Shown here piece by piece: positions 26,798 to 34,712 of a stretch of DNA of 64,000 bases. The translations under genes and the position numbers were made by a program. The DNA is from Myroides guanonis (GTDB lineage: Bacteria > Bacteroidota > Bacteroidia > Flavobacteriales > Flavobacteriaceae), in assembly GCF_900114085.1 (NCBI RefSeq), contig NZ_FORU01000001.1, positions 122,136 to 186,135 on the forward strand, read 5' to 3'. Under the pieces are notes generated by a model that did no database searches, was not told the DNA's origin, and was given only the letters and a program-made list of their open reading frames with translations. Positions within the stretch are counted from its first letter, which is position 1, and every line of letters starts with the position of its first letter.

Positions 26798-27175
26798 GAT
26801 TAGCGATTAGCAGTTTGCAGTCAGCGATTAGCAATTAGCAATTAGCAATCAGCGATTAGCAGCTAACGATCAGCGATTAGCAGTTAGCGATCAGCGATTA
26901 GCAGTTTGCAGTCAGCGATTAGCAATTAGCAATTAGCAGTTAGCAGTTAGCGATCAGCGATTAGCAGTTAACGATTATCGATTAGCAGTCAGCGATTAGC
27001 GATTAGCAGTCAGCGATTAGCAATTAGCGGTCAGCAGTTAGCAGTTAGCAATTAGCGGTCAGCAGTTAGCAGTTAGCAGTTAGCGATCAGCAGTTAGCAG
27101 TTAGCGATCAGCGATTAGCAATTAGCGGTCAGCAGTTCGCAGTTAGCGATCAGCGATTAGCAATTAGCGATTAGC
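26798..27175. repeat. 54-unit heptamer array (consensus RRTYAGC)
   Basis: Counted unit by unit, this is 378 nt of 54 consecutive 7-nt units with no insertion or deletion. Main variants are GATTAGC (15), AGTTAGC (11), AATTAGC (8), GATCAGC (6), AGTCAGC (4) and GGTCAGC (3). Positions 1-2 are purines, position 3 is T with one exception, position 4 is T or C, and position 7 is always C. Stop codons occur in every frame, so it is not coding. All units are in the same orientation. Confidence 0.95.
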
Positions 27176-27183
27176 AAAAAAAT

Positions 27184-27423
27184 CTATTTTAATTTTTCTT
27201 CAATCACTTCTTGAGGTATCCCCGTATAATCGCAAAATTCTTTAATACTTAAATATTGCCCCGATTTTTTATGATGGTAATCACGAATCGTTTTGTGGAT
27301 TCTACAAGCTTGTCTATAGCTCTTGCCGGTAATAATAGCGATGTCTTTAGCGTAAATACAAATGCGATTTAAATGAAGTAACATAATAATTATTTTTTTC
27401 TCTAATATAGTAGACTTACGCAT
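27184..27423 (-). CDS. Small HTH-like protein
   Basis: From the ATG at 27423 this is 79 residues; a start at 27384 (MLLHLNRICIYAKDI) is also plausible and gives 66. Longer in-frame extensions upstream do not look coding. The sequence KDIAIITGKSYRQACRIHKT has helix-turn-helix spacing, and YLSIKEFCDYTGIPQEVIEE resembles an excisionase- or MerR-like motif. It is adjacent to the end of the 54-unit heptamer array and divergent from the DUF5675 cassette, so it may regulate that cassette. Confidence 0.6.
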   Translation of the reverse strand: MRKSTILEKKIIIMLLHLNRICIYAKDIAIITGKSYRQACRIHKTIRDYHHKKSGQYLSIKEFCDYTGIPQEVIEEKLK

Positions 27424-27621
27424 GTGATTTATAGCGAGCCTGTTTTTAACAGTTTGAATATCAGTAAATGGTGTTACATAGGACGTATGAAGACATATGA
27501 GGACAGTTGGTATTCTGTGTTCTAAATTCAGTGATGAAAACCCGCAAATTTGACCTGTAATCGAAAGACGTTGCAACGCTAATTATCGATTTCAAATTGT
27601 TTCATTTAAAAAATTAAGAAC

Positions 27622-28377
27622 ATGGCAAATCAAAAGGGAATTATCAAATTGAAAGGTACTATTGGAGATATTACTTTTTACAAATCTAAGGACGGGTATA
27701 TGGCTCGTGAAAAAGGAGGTATAGATGCCAAGCGTTTCCATTCAGACCCTGCGTTTAAACGAACAAGAGAAAACGCGCAAGAATTCGGACATTCTGGAAA
27801 AATAGGTAGTTTAATACGCCGTGCTTTTCGCCCTGTTACTATGGGGATATCTGATAGTAAGTTGACAAGCCGTTTTGTAAAAGTATTGATGAGTGTGGTA
27901 AAAACAGATGCTGTGAATAATCGCGGAGATCGATTGGTTACAGGGGGTGTGATGAATTTGATGGAAGGGTTCGATTTCAATGTAAAGGCAAATTTAAAAA
28001 AGAGCTTTTTTAATAATTACGACATTCAATGGGATCGTACAACAGGAGAATCAAAAATAACTTTTGCTCCATTTGTACCTCAAGAGCATGTTGGGGTACC
28101 CAATGGAACTACACACTTCCGCATTGTAGCAGGATCGGCGAGTATTGATTTTGACACTCAGGTGTATGAGTTGAAATTAGACCGCTCTACAATTTTACCA
28201 TGGGATCAAACGGAAATAGTCGATTTAGAGCTTATCGCGAGTTTAGCAGCTAACAGTACAAATCCTGTAATTACGGTATTGGGGATAGAGTTTTACCAAG
28301 AGGTGAACGGTGTAAATTATATGTTGAACAACGGAGGATTTAACGCTGCGTCCATAGTAAAAGTCGATCAGGTATAA
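27622..28377 (+). CDS. Conserved hypothetical, KRTRENAxEFG family
   Basis: This 251-residue protein is basic and Gly-rich at the N-terminus (KGIIKLKGTIGDITFYKSKD), with FHSDPAFKRTRENAQEFG and a conserved helical part (RRAFRPVTMGISDSKLTSRF). A beta-rich C-terminal half follows. It is the first gene of a tightly packed trio whose next start overlaps its stop (TAATG). It is distantly related to the protein at 25966. No signal peptide is visible. It is a conserved Bacteroidetes family with no assigned function that I know of. Confidence 0.75.
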   Translation: MANQKGIIKLKGTIGDITFYKSKDGYMAREKGGIDAKRFHSDPAFKRTRENAQEFGHSGKIGSLIRRAFRPVTMGISDSKLTSRFVKVLMSVVKTDAVNNRGDRLVTGGVMNLMEGFDFNVKANLKKSFFNNYDIQWDRTTGESKITFAPFVPQEHVGVPNGTTHFRIVAGSASIDFDTQVYELKLDRSTILPWDQTEIVDLELIASLAANSTNPVITVLGIEFYQEVNGVNYMLNNGGFNAASIVKVDQV

Positions 28378-28817
28378 TGCCGATTGAAATAGAGCTACAC
28401 CGGCTTTACCTCAAAGAAGCTACCCATGGTATATTGAGGATTAACGATCAGACGGTCTGTTTAACACTTGAACTACCATGGGTTTATAATCAATGTCAGA
28501 TTTCCTGCATTCCAGAAGGACGCTATACTATGACAAAGCGATACAGCGATCGGTTTAAAGATCATTTACATATAGAAAAAGTGCCGAATCGCAGTTTGAT
28601 CTTGTTTCATCCTGCGAACAATGCGCAACGTGAGTTAAAAGGGTGTATAGCACCTGTAAGTCAGTTTTTAGCTGAAGGATGGGGAAGTAGGTCGCGAGTA
28701 GCTTTTGAAAAGGTAAAGAAGCTTGTATTTCCATTATTAGAAAAAGGCGAGGTAGAATTAATTGTAAAACCAGCGGAAGAAGAATTTATCCGCTATATAA
28801 AAAACGAAAAAATATGA
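28377..28817 (+). CDS. DUF5675 family protein
   Basis: This 146-residue protein has ATHGILRINDQTVCLTLELP, CIPEGRYTMTKRYSDRF and LILFHPANNAQRELKGCIAP, the hallmark of the DUF5675 family found in phages and phage-like loci. The fold may be L,D-transpeptidase-like, which would suggest cell-wall work, but that is not established. It overlaps the upstream gene by one base and the downstream gene by an ATGA. Confidence 0.85.
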   Translation: MPIEIELHRLYLKEATHGILRINDQTVCLTLELPWVYNQCQISCIPEGRYTMTKRYSDRFKDHLHIEKVPNRSLILFHPANNAQRELKGCIAPVSQFLAEGWGSRSRVAFEKVKKLVFPLLEKGEVELIVKPAEEEFIRYIKNEKI

Positions 28818-29026
28818 AGAAAATCGTAAGTCGGGTAAAAGCCCCAACCCCCAAGTTTTTTAAAACCATTCGAACCATTGGAATAACCTTAGCAGCAGTA
28901 GGAGGAGCGGTTATTGCAGCTCCCATTGCGTTGCCAACAGCCATTATTAGCGTGGCGGGTTATTTGATGGTTGCAGGAGGAGTGCTTTCCGCTGTGAGCC
29001 AGATAACTGTAGAAGAAGATATTTAG
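28814..29026 (+). CDS. Small holin-like membrane protein
   Basis: This 70-residue protein has a basic N-terminus followed by two hydrophobic segments rich in Ala, Gly and Val (TLAAVGGAVIAAPIALPTAI, SVAGYLMVAGGVLSAV) and a short acidic tail. The small size, two membrane helices and coupling to a DUF5675 gene recall phage holins; no sequence family is claimed. A strong terminator follows at 29090. Confidence 0.65.
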   Translation: MKKIVSRVKAPTPKFFKTIRTIGITLAAVGGAVIAAPIALPTAIISVAGYLMVAGGVLSAVSQITVEEDI

Positions 29027-29089
29027 AAAGTGATAAGTGATCGGAAAACAGTGAACAGAAATGTTGTTTTTGAGATTTGATTTTAATTA

Positions 29090-29119
29090 GGGAACCTTGT
29101 AATGAGGTTCCTTTTTTTT
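29090..29119 (+). terminator. Rho-independent terminator
   Basis: GGAACCT and AGGTTCC pair around TGTAATG, followed by eight T residues. It ends the DUF5675 cassette and abuts palindromic element copy 2. Confidence 0.93.
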
Positions 29120-29195
29120 GTTTCTTAACCCGACGCACCTGCTGGATCCGTCTCTATTTTAGTCTACTAGACTAAAACTTAACGATCGGCCCTGC
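29117..29195. repeat. 79-bp palindromic element, copy 2
   Basis: Same layout as copy 1. The perfect palindrome occupies 29157-29177, with GCACCTGCTGGATCC on the left and CTTAACGATCGGCCCTGC on the right. It starts within the T-tract of the terminator and is followed by a heptamer array. Confidence 0.85.
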
Positions 29196-29219
29196 TTTTT
29201 TGCAGTTTCGCGTTTTTGC

Positions 29220-29424
29220 GATTAGCAGTTAACGGTTTGCAGTTAGCGATTAGCGGTTAGCGGTTAGCGGTTTGCAATTAGCAAAAAAGCGATTAGCATT
29301 TAACGATTTGCGGTTAGCATTTAACGATTAGCAGTTAGCAGTTAGCGGTTTGCGATTAGCACAAAAGCGGTTAGCGATTAGCAGTTAGCAGTTAGCGGTT
29401 TGCGATTAGCAGTTAGCAATTAAC
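29220..29424. repeat. Heptamer array, 27 heptamers plus two 8-nt units
   Basis: The array reads as GATTAGC/AGTTAGC/GGTTAGC/GGTTTGC-type heptamers. The register breaks only at two octamers, AAAAAAGC and ACAAAAGC. Total length (205 nt) equals 27x7 plus 2x8 exactly. It lies upstream of the second four-helix-bundle gene. Confidence 0.93.
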
Positions 29425-29463
29425 AAAAAATGATTAAATTAGAACAACCCAAACCTAAAATAT

Positions 29464-29835
29464 ATGCATCAATTTTATTTTGAAAAGCTACAAGTGTGGC
29501 AAAATGCGAGACTATTTGTCAAAGATATTTACCTAGCCACGGCGGATTTTCCAAGTGATGAAAAATATGGGGTTATTTCACAACTGAGACGAGCGACAAT
29601 GAGTATTGCTGCAAATATAGCTGAGGGGATGTCACGAACTACAGATAAAGATAAATTAAGATTTTTAAATCAGGCATATAGTTCCGGAATAGAGGTTGTT
29701 AGTTTTTTGATATTGTCTTTTGATTTAGATTATCTAATTTTAGATGTATATAATTATTTAAGAGAACAAGTTGAAAAAGTTACCAATCAAATTCTAGCTT
29801 TAAGTAAAAGGATTAAAATTGATATGAAGGAGTGA
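29464..29835 (+). CDS. Four-helix-bundle protein, S23/IVS family (copy 2 of 3)
   Basis: This 123-residue protein has the family landmarks EKLQVWQNARLF, ADFPSDEKYGVISQLRRAT and AANIAEGMSRTTDKDK. It is clearly closest to copy 1 (shared FYFEKL, TADFP, NIAEGMSR). It is flanked by RRTTAGC heptamer arrays on both sides (29220-29424 and 29866-30041). The molecular role is unknown. No rRNA gene or reverse transcriptase is nearby. Confidence 0.92.
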   Translation: MHQFYFEKLQVWQNARLFVKDIYLATADFPSDEKYGVISQLRRATMSIAANIAEGMSRTTDKDKLRFLNQAYSSGIEVVSFLILSFDLDYLILDVYNYLREQVEKVTNQILALSKRIKIDMKE

Positions 29836-29865
29836 GATTGCTTTTTGCATTTTAGCAAAAAAAGC

Positions 29866-30041
29866 GATTAACGATTTGCGATTAACGATTAGCGATTAGC
29901 AATTAGCAGTTAACGATTAGCAGTTAACGATTAGCAGTTAACGATTAGCAGTTAGCAGTTTGCGATTAGCAATTAGCAATTAGCATTTAACGATTAGTAG
30001 AAAAGCGGTTAACGATTAGCGATTAGCAGTTAACGATTAGC
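29866..30041. repeat. Heptamer array, 24 heptamers plus one 8-nt unit
   Basis: GATTAAC, GATTAGC, AGTTAAC and related units fill 176 nt, equal to 24x7 plus one AGAAAAGC octamer. It lies between a four-helix-bundle gene and the hipBA promoter, in the same orientation as the other arrays. Confidence 0.93.
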
Positions 30042-30091
30042 AAAAAAGTCAAATAAAAGTATATTATAATTTACAATCTAAAGTAAATAGG

Positions 30092-30117
30092 TATATTTGT
30101 ATAGTATAATATACAAA
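30092..30117 (+). promoter_or_regulatory. hipBA promoter -7 element with overlapping operator
   Basis: TATATTTG at 30092-30099 fits the -7 consensus. Overlapping it is a perfect inverted repeat, TTTGTATA (30096-30103) and TATACAAA (30110-30117), with a 6-nt centre, ending 8 nt before the HipB ATG. This is where an autoregulating HipB dimer would be expected to bind. A clear -33 element is not seen. Confidence 0.65.
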
Positions 30118-30125
30118 AATTGACA

Positions 30126-30404
30126 ATGGAAGATATGTTTTTGTCCTTACAAAAACCTAGTGATGTAAGGAGTAAAATTGGAGAACTTGTGAAAGCTATG
30201 CGAAATTCTCGTTCTATGACACAACAAGAATTAGCAGAGAAACTCAACTTAACTCGGTTGACTATTCACAAGGTAGAGAATGGGAAAAACTTCAATATTG
30301 ATACACTATTACTAATACTTCAATATTTTGATTTACTTTCTGTATTCTCAGATTTTATAGAAGAGCAACGGGTTCAATTTAAAGATTTTGGTTCATTTTA
30401 TTGA
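30126..30404 (+). CDS. hipB: HipB-like antitoxin, XRE family
   Basis: This 92-residue protein has a Cro/CI helix-turn-helix (TQQELAEKLNLTRLTIHKVE) followed by GKNFNIDTLLLILQYFDLL, the XRE pattern. The ATG at 30126 is preferred to the in-frame TTG at 30120. The kinase toxin gene starts 2 nt after its stop. It should neutralise HipA and repress the operon via the palindrome in the promoter. Confidence 0.9.
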   Translation: MEDMFLSLQKPSDVRSKIGELVKAMRNSRSMTQQELAEKLNLTRLTIHKVENGKNFNIDTLLLILQYFDLLSVFSDFIEEQRVQFKDFGSFY

Positions 30405-30406
30405 TT

Positions 30407-31672
30407 ATGGCAAAGAACAATCTTATAAAAGTGTCTGTTTTTGGACAGGAAATAGGTACATTAGGATATGATGAAAAGGATGAAATCTCCTTTTTTCAAT
30501 ACAATCCTGATTTTTTGAAAAGCAATAGATTTACAAATATTTTTCCTATCCCGAATGTAATTAAAAGAACTACTCAGGTTCAGGTTTTTAAAAAATTTTC
30601 GGGAGAAACATTTCGATCTATTCCACCTGTTTTTGCTGATTCTTTGCCTGATATGTTTGGTAATATTATATTTAGAGAATGGCTGGAACTAAGTAAAGGA
30701 AGGCAAAAAGGAGTCACTGTTTTAGAACAGTTGGCATATGTTTCAAATAGAGGTATGGGGGCTCTTGAATATAGTCCAGCTAAAGAAATTCCAAAGAACT
30801 CTTCCATTGATATTAATGAGATAGTTGATGTTGTTAAAAAGGTTTTGAATCTCAAAGGAGAAAGTAGAGGAAGGGATTTGAATGAAGAATCTTTACTAAA
30901 TGTTTTTAAGATTGGATCTTCTGCTGGGGGAGCGCGTCCTAAAATATTAATTTCAGAAAACAAACAGACAAAAGAGATTATACCGGGTGATTTGAATTTT
31001 TCAAATGATTATAATCACTATTTAGTTAAGTTAGATATAGGAGATGTTCCATATAGCAGAGAAGTTATTGAGTATTGCTATTATCTTACAGCTACAAGTT
31101 TAGGTTTAACTATGATGAAGTCATTTTTGATCGAAGGAAAGCATTTTGCAACTACAAGGTTTGATCGAATAAATGGAGAGAAAAAACATATTTTAACAGC
31201 AACTGGACTTACTGGATGGGACTTTAAATCTGCGGATGTATCAACATATGAGAATCTTTTTAATTTGGCGATTTATCTAAAGATACCGCATAGTCAGGTT
31301 GAAGAACTTTTTGCACGTATGGTTTTTAATGTTGTTTTTTGTAATACGGATGATCATCTTAAAAACCATAGTTTTGTTTATGATTCAGATAATGATTCTT
31401 GGAATCTTAGTCCTCTTTACGATGTTACCTATTCTCTAAATCCTTTAATTAATTATTTAAGAGTTTCACAAGCACTTTCTATCAACGGAAAGCGATCAGA
31501 TATATCTTTAGAGGATATTATGACGATTGCAGATGCGTTTACTATCAAAGAAGCTCAGGGTTATATAAAAAGGAGTAATGAAGCAATTGACTTTTGGAGT
31601 AAAACTGCCCAAGAACAGGGAGTTCCTTCTAAAGTTTTAGAACGCATTAAAGGAGATTTTAGAGTTATTTGA
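30407..31672 (+). CDS. hipA: HipA-like serine/threonine kinase toxin
   Basis: The 421 residues match full-length HipA. The N-terminal HipA domain includes VSVFGQEIGTLGYDEKD and LPDMFGNIIFREWL. The glycine-rich GSSAGGARPKILIS is the phosphate-binding loop. The kinase core has VVFCNTDDHLKNHSFVYD (catalytic Asp) and LSPLYDVTYSLN (metal-binding Asp). In E. coli HipA phosphorylates glutamyl-tRNA synthetase and triggers dormancy. All catalytic landmarks look intact, so the toxin is probably active. Confidence 0.93.
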   Translation: MAKNNLIKVSVFGQEIGTLGYDEKDEISFFQYNPDFLKSNRFTNIFPIPNVIKRTTQVQVFKKFSGETFRSIPPVFADSLPDMFGNIIFREWLELSKGRQKGVTVLEQLAYVSNRGMGALEYSPAKEIPKNSSIDINEIVDVVKKVLNLKGESRGRDLNEESLLNVFKIGSSAGGARPKILISENKQTKEIIPGDLNFSNDYNHYLVKLDIGDVPYSREVIEYCYYLTATSLGLTMMKSFLIEGKHFATTRFDRINGEKKHILTATGLTGWDFKSADVSTYENLFNLAIYLKIPHSQVEELFARMVFNVVFCNTDDHLKNHSFVYDSDNDSWNLSPLYDVTYSLNPLINYLRVSQALSINGKRSDISLEDIMTIADAFTIKEAQGYIKRSNEAIDFWSKTAQEQGVPSKVLERIKGDFRVI

Positions 31673-31715
31673 TTTTTAGCATTTTTGCGTTTTTGCGTTT
31701 TTGTGTTTTTGCGTT

Positions 31716-31794
31716 TTTGTTTCATAACCCGACGCGCCTGCTGGCTCCATCTCTATTTTAGTCTACTAGACTAAAACTTAACGTTCGGCCCTGC
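31716..31794. repeat. 79-bp palindromic element, copy 3
   Basis: Same 79-nt layout, with the perfect palindrome at 31756-31776. Left flank is GCGCCTGCTGGCTCC and right flank CTTAACGTTCGGCCCTGC. It is preceded by GTTTTTGC octamers (31680-31715) and followed by a heptamer array. Confidence 0.85.
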
Positions 31795-31802
31795 ATTTTC
31801 GC

Positions 31803-32066
31803 GATTAGCAGTTAGCATTTAACGATTAGCGATTAACGATTTGCGATTAGCAATTAGCAATTAACGATTAGCAGTTAGCAGTTAGCAGAAAAGCGGTTAG
31901 CGATTAGCGATTAGCAAAAAAGCGATTAGCAGTTAGCAGAAAGCGATTTGCGGTTAGCAGTTAGCGATTAGCAGAAAAGCGGTTAGCGATTAGCGATTAG
32001 CAGAAAAGCGGTTAGCGATTAGCGATTAGCAAAAAAGCGATTAGCAGTTAGCAGTTAGCGATTAGC
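31803..32066. repeat. Heptamer array with 8-nt punctuation units
   Basis: About 264 nt of RRTTAGC-type heptamers, interrupted at intervals by AGAAAAGC or AAAAAAGC units. It ends about 120 nt before wecB, just upstream of a -7-like TACTTTTG at 32087-32094 that lacks a clear -33 partner. Confidence 0.9.
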
Positions 32067-32183
32067 AAAAAGCTAAATAAAAAGGTTACTTTTGCTATTC
32101 TTACTAGAAAAGCCATAAAGAAACAGTGGTTTAAACTGTATGTTTATTGAATAGCTATCTAGAAGATATAGTGATAAATAAAT

Positions 32184-33302
32184 ATGAAGAAGAATTTAAT
32201 TGTATTTGGAACCCGTCCAGAAGCTATTAAAATGGCTCCATTGGTTCAAGAGTTTAAAAAGCATAATGATAAATTTGAAACTCGTGTATGTGTAACAGCA
32301 CAGCACCGAGAAATGTTAGATCAAGTATTGGAGTTTTTTGACATTGTTCCAGAATACGATTTGAATTTAATGAAACCCAATCAGAATTTATATTCGTTGA
32401 CGGGAGATATCATTTTAGAGTTAAAAGAAGTATTGGAGGATTTTCAACCTGATTATGTATATGTTCACGGTGATACAACAACTACTATGGCAGCTAGTAT
32501 TGCTGGTTTTTATTCCGGTGCACAGATTTGCCATGTAGAGGCTGGGTTGCGTACACATAATAAAAGAGCTCCTTTTCCTGAGGAAATCAATAGACAAATT
32601 ACGGGGCGTATAGCAGATTATCACTTTGCTCCAACTACAGCATCTGAACAAAACTTACTCAAAGAAAATATTGATCCTAAAAGTATTTTGGTGACAGGAA
32701 ACACAGTAATCGATGCTTTGATGGATAGTTCAAAACGCGTTGAAAATCTAGAAAATGCAGAAATAGAAAAACTGAAAGCATTGGTAGACCCAACAGCTAA
32801 ATTGATTTTGGTCACAGGACATCGCCGAGAGAATCATGGAGATGGATTTATCAGAATTTGTGAAGCACTAAAGGAGATCGCATTGCAAAATAAGGATACT
32901 CAAATTATATATCCAGTTCACTTGAATCCGAACGTTAAGAAGCCAGTATATGAATTGTTGTCTGATATAAATAATATAAAATTAATTGACCCATTGGCAT
33001 ATCCTGCATTTGTTTGGTTGATGAATCAATCATATTTGATTATAACCGATTCTGGAGGAGTTCAAGAAGAAGCACCAAGTTTGGGTAAACCCGTATTGGT
33101 TATGAGAGAAACCACCGAGAGACCAGAAGCGGTAGAAGCAGGTACTGTGATTCTTGTTGGAACTAATAAAGAATTAATTATCAGTGAAGCGAATTCTTTG
33201 TTAACAGATAATTTGAGATACCAAACCATGACTGCTCTGCACAATCCTTACGGAGATGGAAAGGCATGTGAGAGAATAGTGGAATTTATAGTAAAATTGT
33301 AA
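32184..33302 (+). CDS. wecB: UDP-N-acetylglucosamine 2-epimerase (non-hydrolysing)
   Basis: This 372-residue protein has the family signature VFGTRPEAIKMAPL at the N-terminus with the active-site Arg and Lys, HGDTTTTMAAS, HVEAGLRTHN, PFPEEINRQITG and VTGHRRENHG. It interconverts UDP-GlcNAc and UDP-ManNAc. The next gene oxidises UDP-ManNAc, so together they supply UDP-ManNAcA for a surface polysaccharide. Confidence 0.96.
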   Translation: MKKNLIVFGTRPEAIKMAPLVQEFKKHNDKFETRVCVTAQHREMLDQVLEFFDIVPEYDLNLMKPNQNLYSLTGDIILELKEVLEDFQPDYVYVHGDTTTTMAASIAGFYSGAQICHVEAGLRTHNKRAPFPEEINRQITGRIADYHFAPTTASEQNLLKENIDPKSILVTGNTVIDALMDSSKRVENLENAEIEKLKALVDPTAKLILVTGHRRENHGDGFIRICEALKEIALQNKDTQIIYPVHLNPNVKKPVYELLSDINNIKLIDPLAYPAFVWLMNQSYLIITDSGGVQEEAPSLGKPVLVMRETTERPEAVEAGTVILVGTNKELIISEANSLLTDNLRYQTMTALHNPYGDGKACERIVEFIVKL

Positions 33303-33316
33303 TTAAGCATTTTTGC

Positions 33317-33345
33317 GATTAGCGATTGGCAAAAAAGCAGTTAGC
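33317..33345. repeat. Short heptamer array between wecB and wecC
   Basis: GATTAGC, GATTGGC, AAAAAAGC, AGTTAGC in register: the smallest member of the family, with the same punctuation unit as the larger arrays. Confidence 0.7.
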
Positions 33346-33365
33346 AAAAAAAAATAAAATAAAAA

Positions 33366-34574
33366 ATGAGCGTAGTTACCATAGGATTAGGATACATAGG
33401 ATTGCCAACATCGGCATTAATAGCACAAAATGGTATATCGGTGCATGGAGTGGATATTTCACAGCATGTAGTAGATACCATAAACGCAGGTAAAATACAT
33501 ATAGTTGAACCAGAATTAGATAAAGCTGTTGCTGAAGCGGTTTCTAAAGGGTTTTTAAAGGCAGATACGAAGCCAATTATAGCAGACACGTATTTGGTGG
33601 TGGTACCAACTCCTTTTAAGGGGGGACATCACGAACCTGATATTTCTTATGTAAAGGCAGCTACAACAGCAATTTTACCTCTTTTAAAAGAAGGAGATTT
33701 ATATATTATAGAATCTACTTCTCCTGTTGGAACCACGGAGAAAATGATGGAGTATATTTTCACAGAACGCCCAGAATTAGCTGGTAAAATCTTTTTAGCT
33801 TATTGTCCAGAGCGTGTATTGCCTGGAAATGTGATGTATGAATTAGTTCACAATGATCGAGTAATCGGAGGAGTGAATGAAGCATCTACAGAAAAAGCAA
33901 TCGCATTCTACAGCCAGTTTGTAAACGGTACGCTTCATAGAACCAATGCTCGTACAGCAGAGATGTGTAAATTGACAGAGAACTCATCTCGAGATGTACA
34001 GATTGCATTTGCCAATGAACTTTCTGTGATTTGTGATAAGGCAGGGATTAATGTATGGGAGTTGATAGCATTGGCAAACAAACACCCAAGAGTGAATATA
34101 TTACAACCAGGTTGTGGAGTAGGCGGACATTGTATTGCTGTGGATCCTTATTTCATTACATCGGAATTCCCGATGGAATCACGCATGATTGCTCAGGCTC
34201 GTACAACGAATAACTACAAACCATTTTGGTGTGCAGAAAAAGTAAAAACAGCCCGTTTGGAATTCGAATTAAAGTTTGGATGTCAGCCATCCATCGCATT
34301 GATGGGATTGGCATTCAAACCGAATATTGACGATTTAAGAGAATCACCGGCGATTCATATCGTTGAACGCGTATTACAAGATTCAGGTGATGCAGATATG
34401 TATATAGTAGAACCGAATGTACACGATCATAAGGTGTTTAAATTGACAGATTATAAGGTTGCTGTTGAAAAAGCAGATATTGTTGTATTTTTAGTAGCTC
34501 ATAATGAGTTTAAAGATTTAGAAATTTCAAACGACAAAGTGGTATTGGATTTTTGTGGAGTTTTTTTAAAGTAA
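33366..34574 (+). CDS. wecC: UDP-N-acetyl-D-mannosamine dehydrogenase
   Basis: This 402-residue protein has an N-terminal NAD motif (VTIGLGYIGLPTSALIA) and the catalytic cysteine in CGVGGHCIAVDPYF. Several other segments fit the UDP-ManNAc dehydrogenase branch (STSPVGTTEKMM, CPERVLPGNVMYELV). It makes UDP-ManNAcA from the WecB product by two successive NAD-dependent oxidations. Confidence 0.96.
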   Translation: MSVVTIGLGYIGLPTSALIAQNGISVHGVDISQHVVDTINAGKIHIVEPELDKAVAEAVSKGFLKADTKPIIADTYLVVVPTPFKGGHHEPDISYVKAATTAILPLLKEGDLYIIESTSPVGTTEKMMEYIFTERPELAGKIFLAYCPERVLPGNVMYELVHNDRVIGGVNEASTEKAIAFYSQFVNGTLHRTNARTAEMCKLTENSSRDVQIAFANELSVICDKAGINVWELIALANKHPRVNILQPGCGVGGHCIAVDPYFITSEFPMESRMIAQARTTNNYKPFWCAEKVKTARLEFELKFGCQPSIALMGLAFKPNIDDLRESPAIHIVERVLQDSGDADMYIVEPNVHDHKVFKLTDYKVAVEKADIVVFLVAHNEFKDLEISNDKVVLDFCGVFLK

Positions 34575-34584
34575 TAAGTAGATA

Positions 34585-34670
34585 TGTTATAAAGTGATGG
34601 AGTTAAGAAGTGATGAAGTTAGGAAGTGATGTAGCTCTGCGTAACCTTATAACATCGTAACCTTGTAACA
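34585..34670. repeat. Octamer spacer with inverted arms, family S3
   Basis: The first half repeats GAAGTGAT / GNAGTTAG-type octamers (AAGTGATGG, AAGTGATGA, AAGTGATGT). The second half has GTAACCTTATAACATC followed by GTAACCTTGTAACA, roughly complementary to the first. An imperfect hairpin could form after wecC. Three further members follow the next genes. Confidence 0.75.
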
Positions 34671-34712
34671 ATTAGAAAAAGTTATGGTAGTTAGTAAAAA
34701 AACTTTATAAAT

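Noticed and set aside
26798..27175. CRISPR array
   Set aside because: Units are 7 nt, contiguous and degenerate, with no unique spacers and no cas genes nearby.
25966..32066. Complete prophage
   Set aside because: DUF5675 and a holin-like protein occur, but there are no capsid, tail, terminase or integrase genes.
32087..32094. Promoter for wecB
   Set aside because: TACTTTTG fits the -7 box, but no TTG is found at 17-20 nt upstream, so I did not list it as a promoter.
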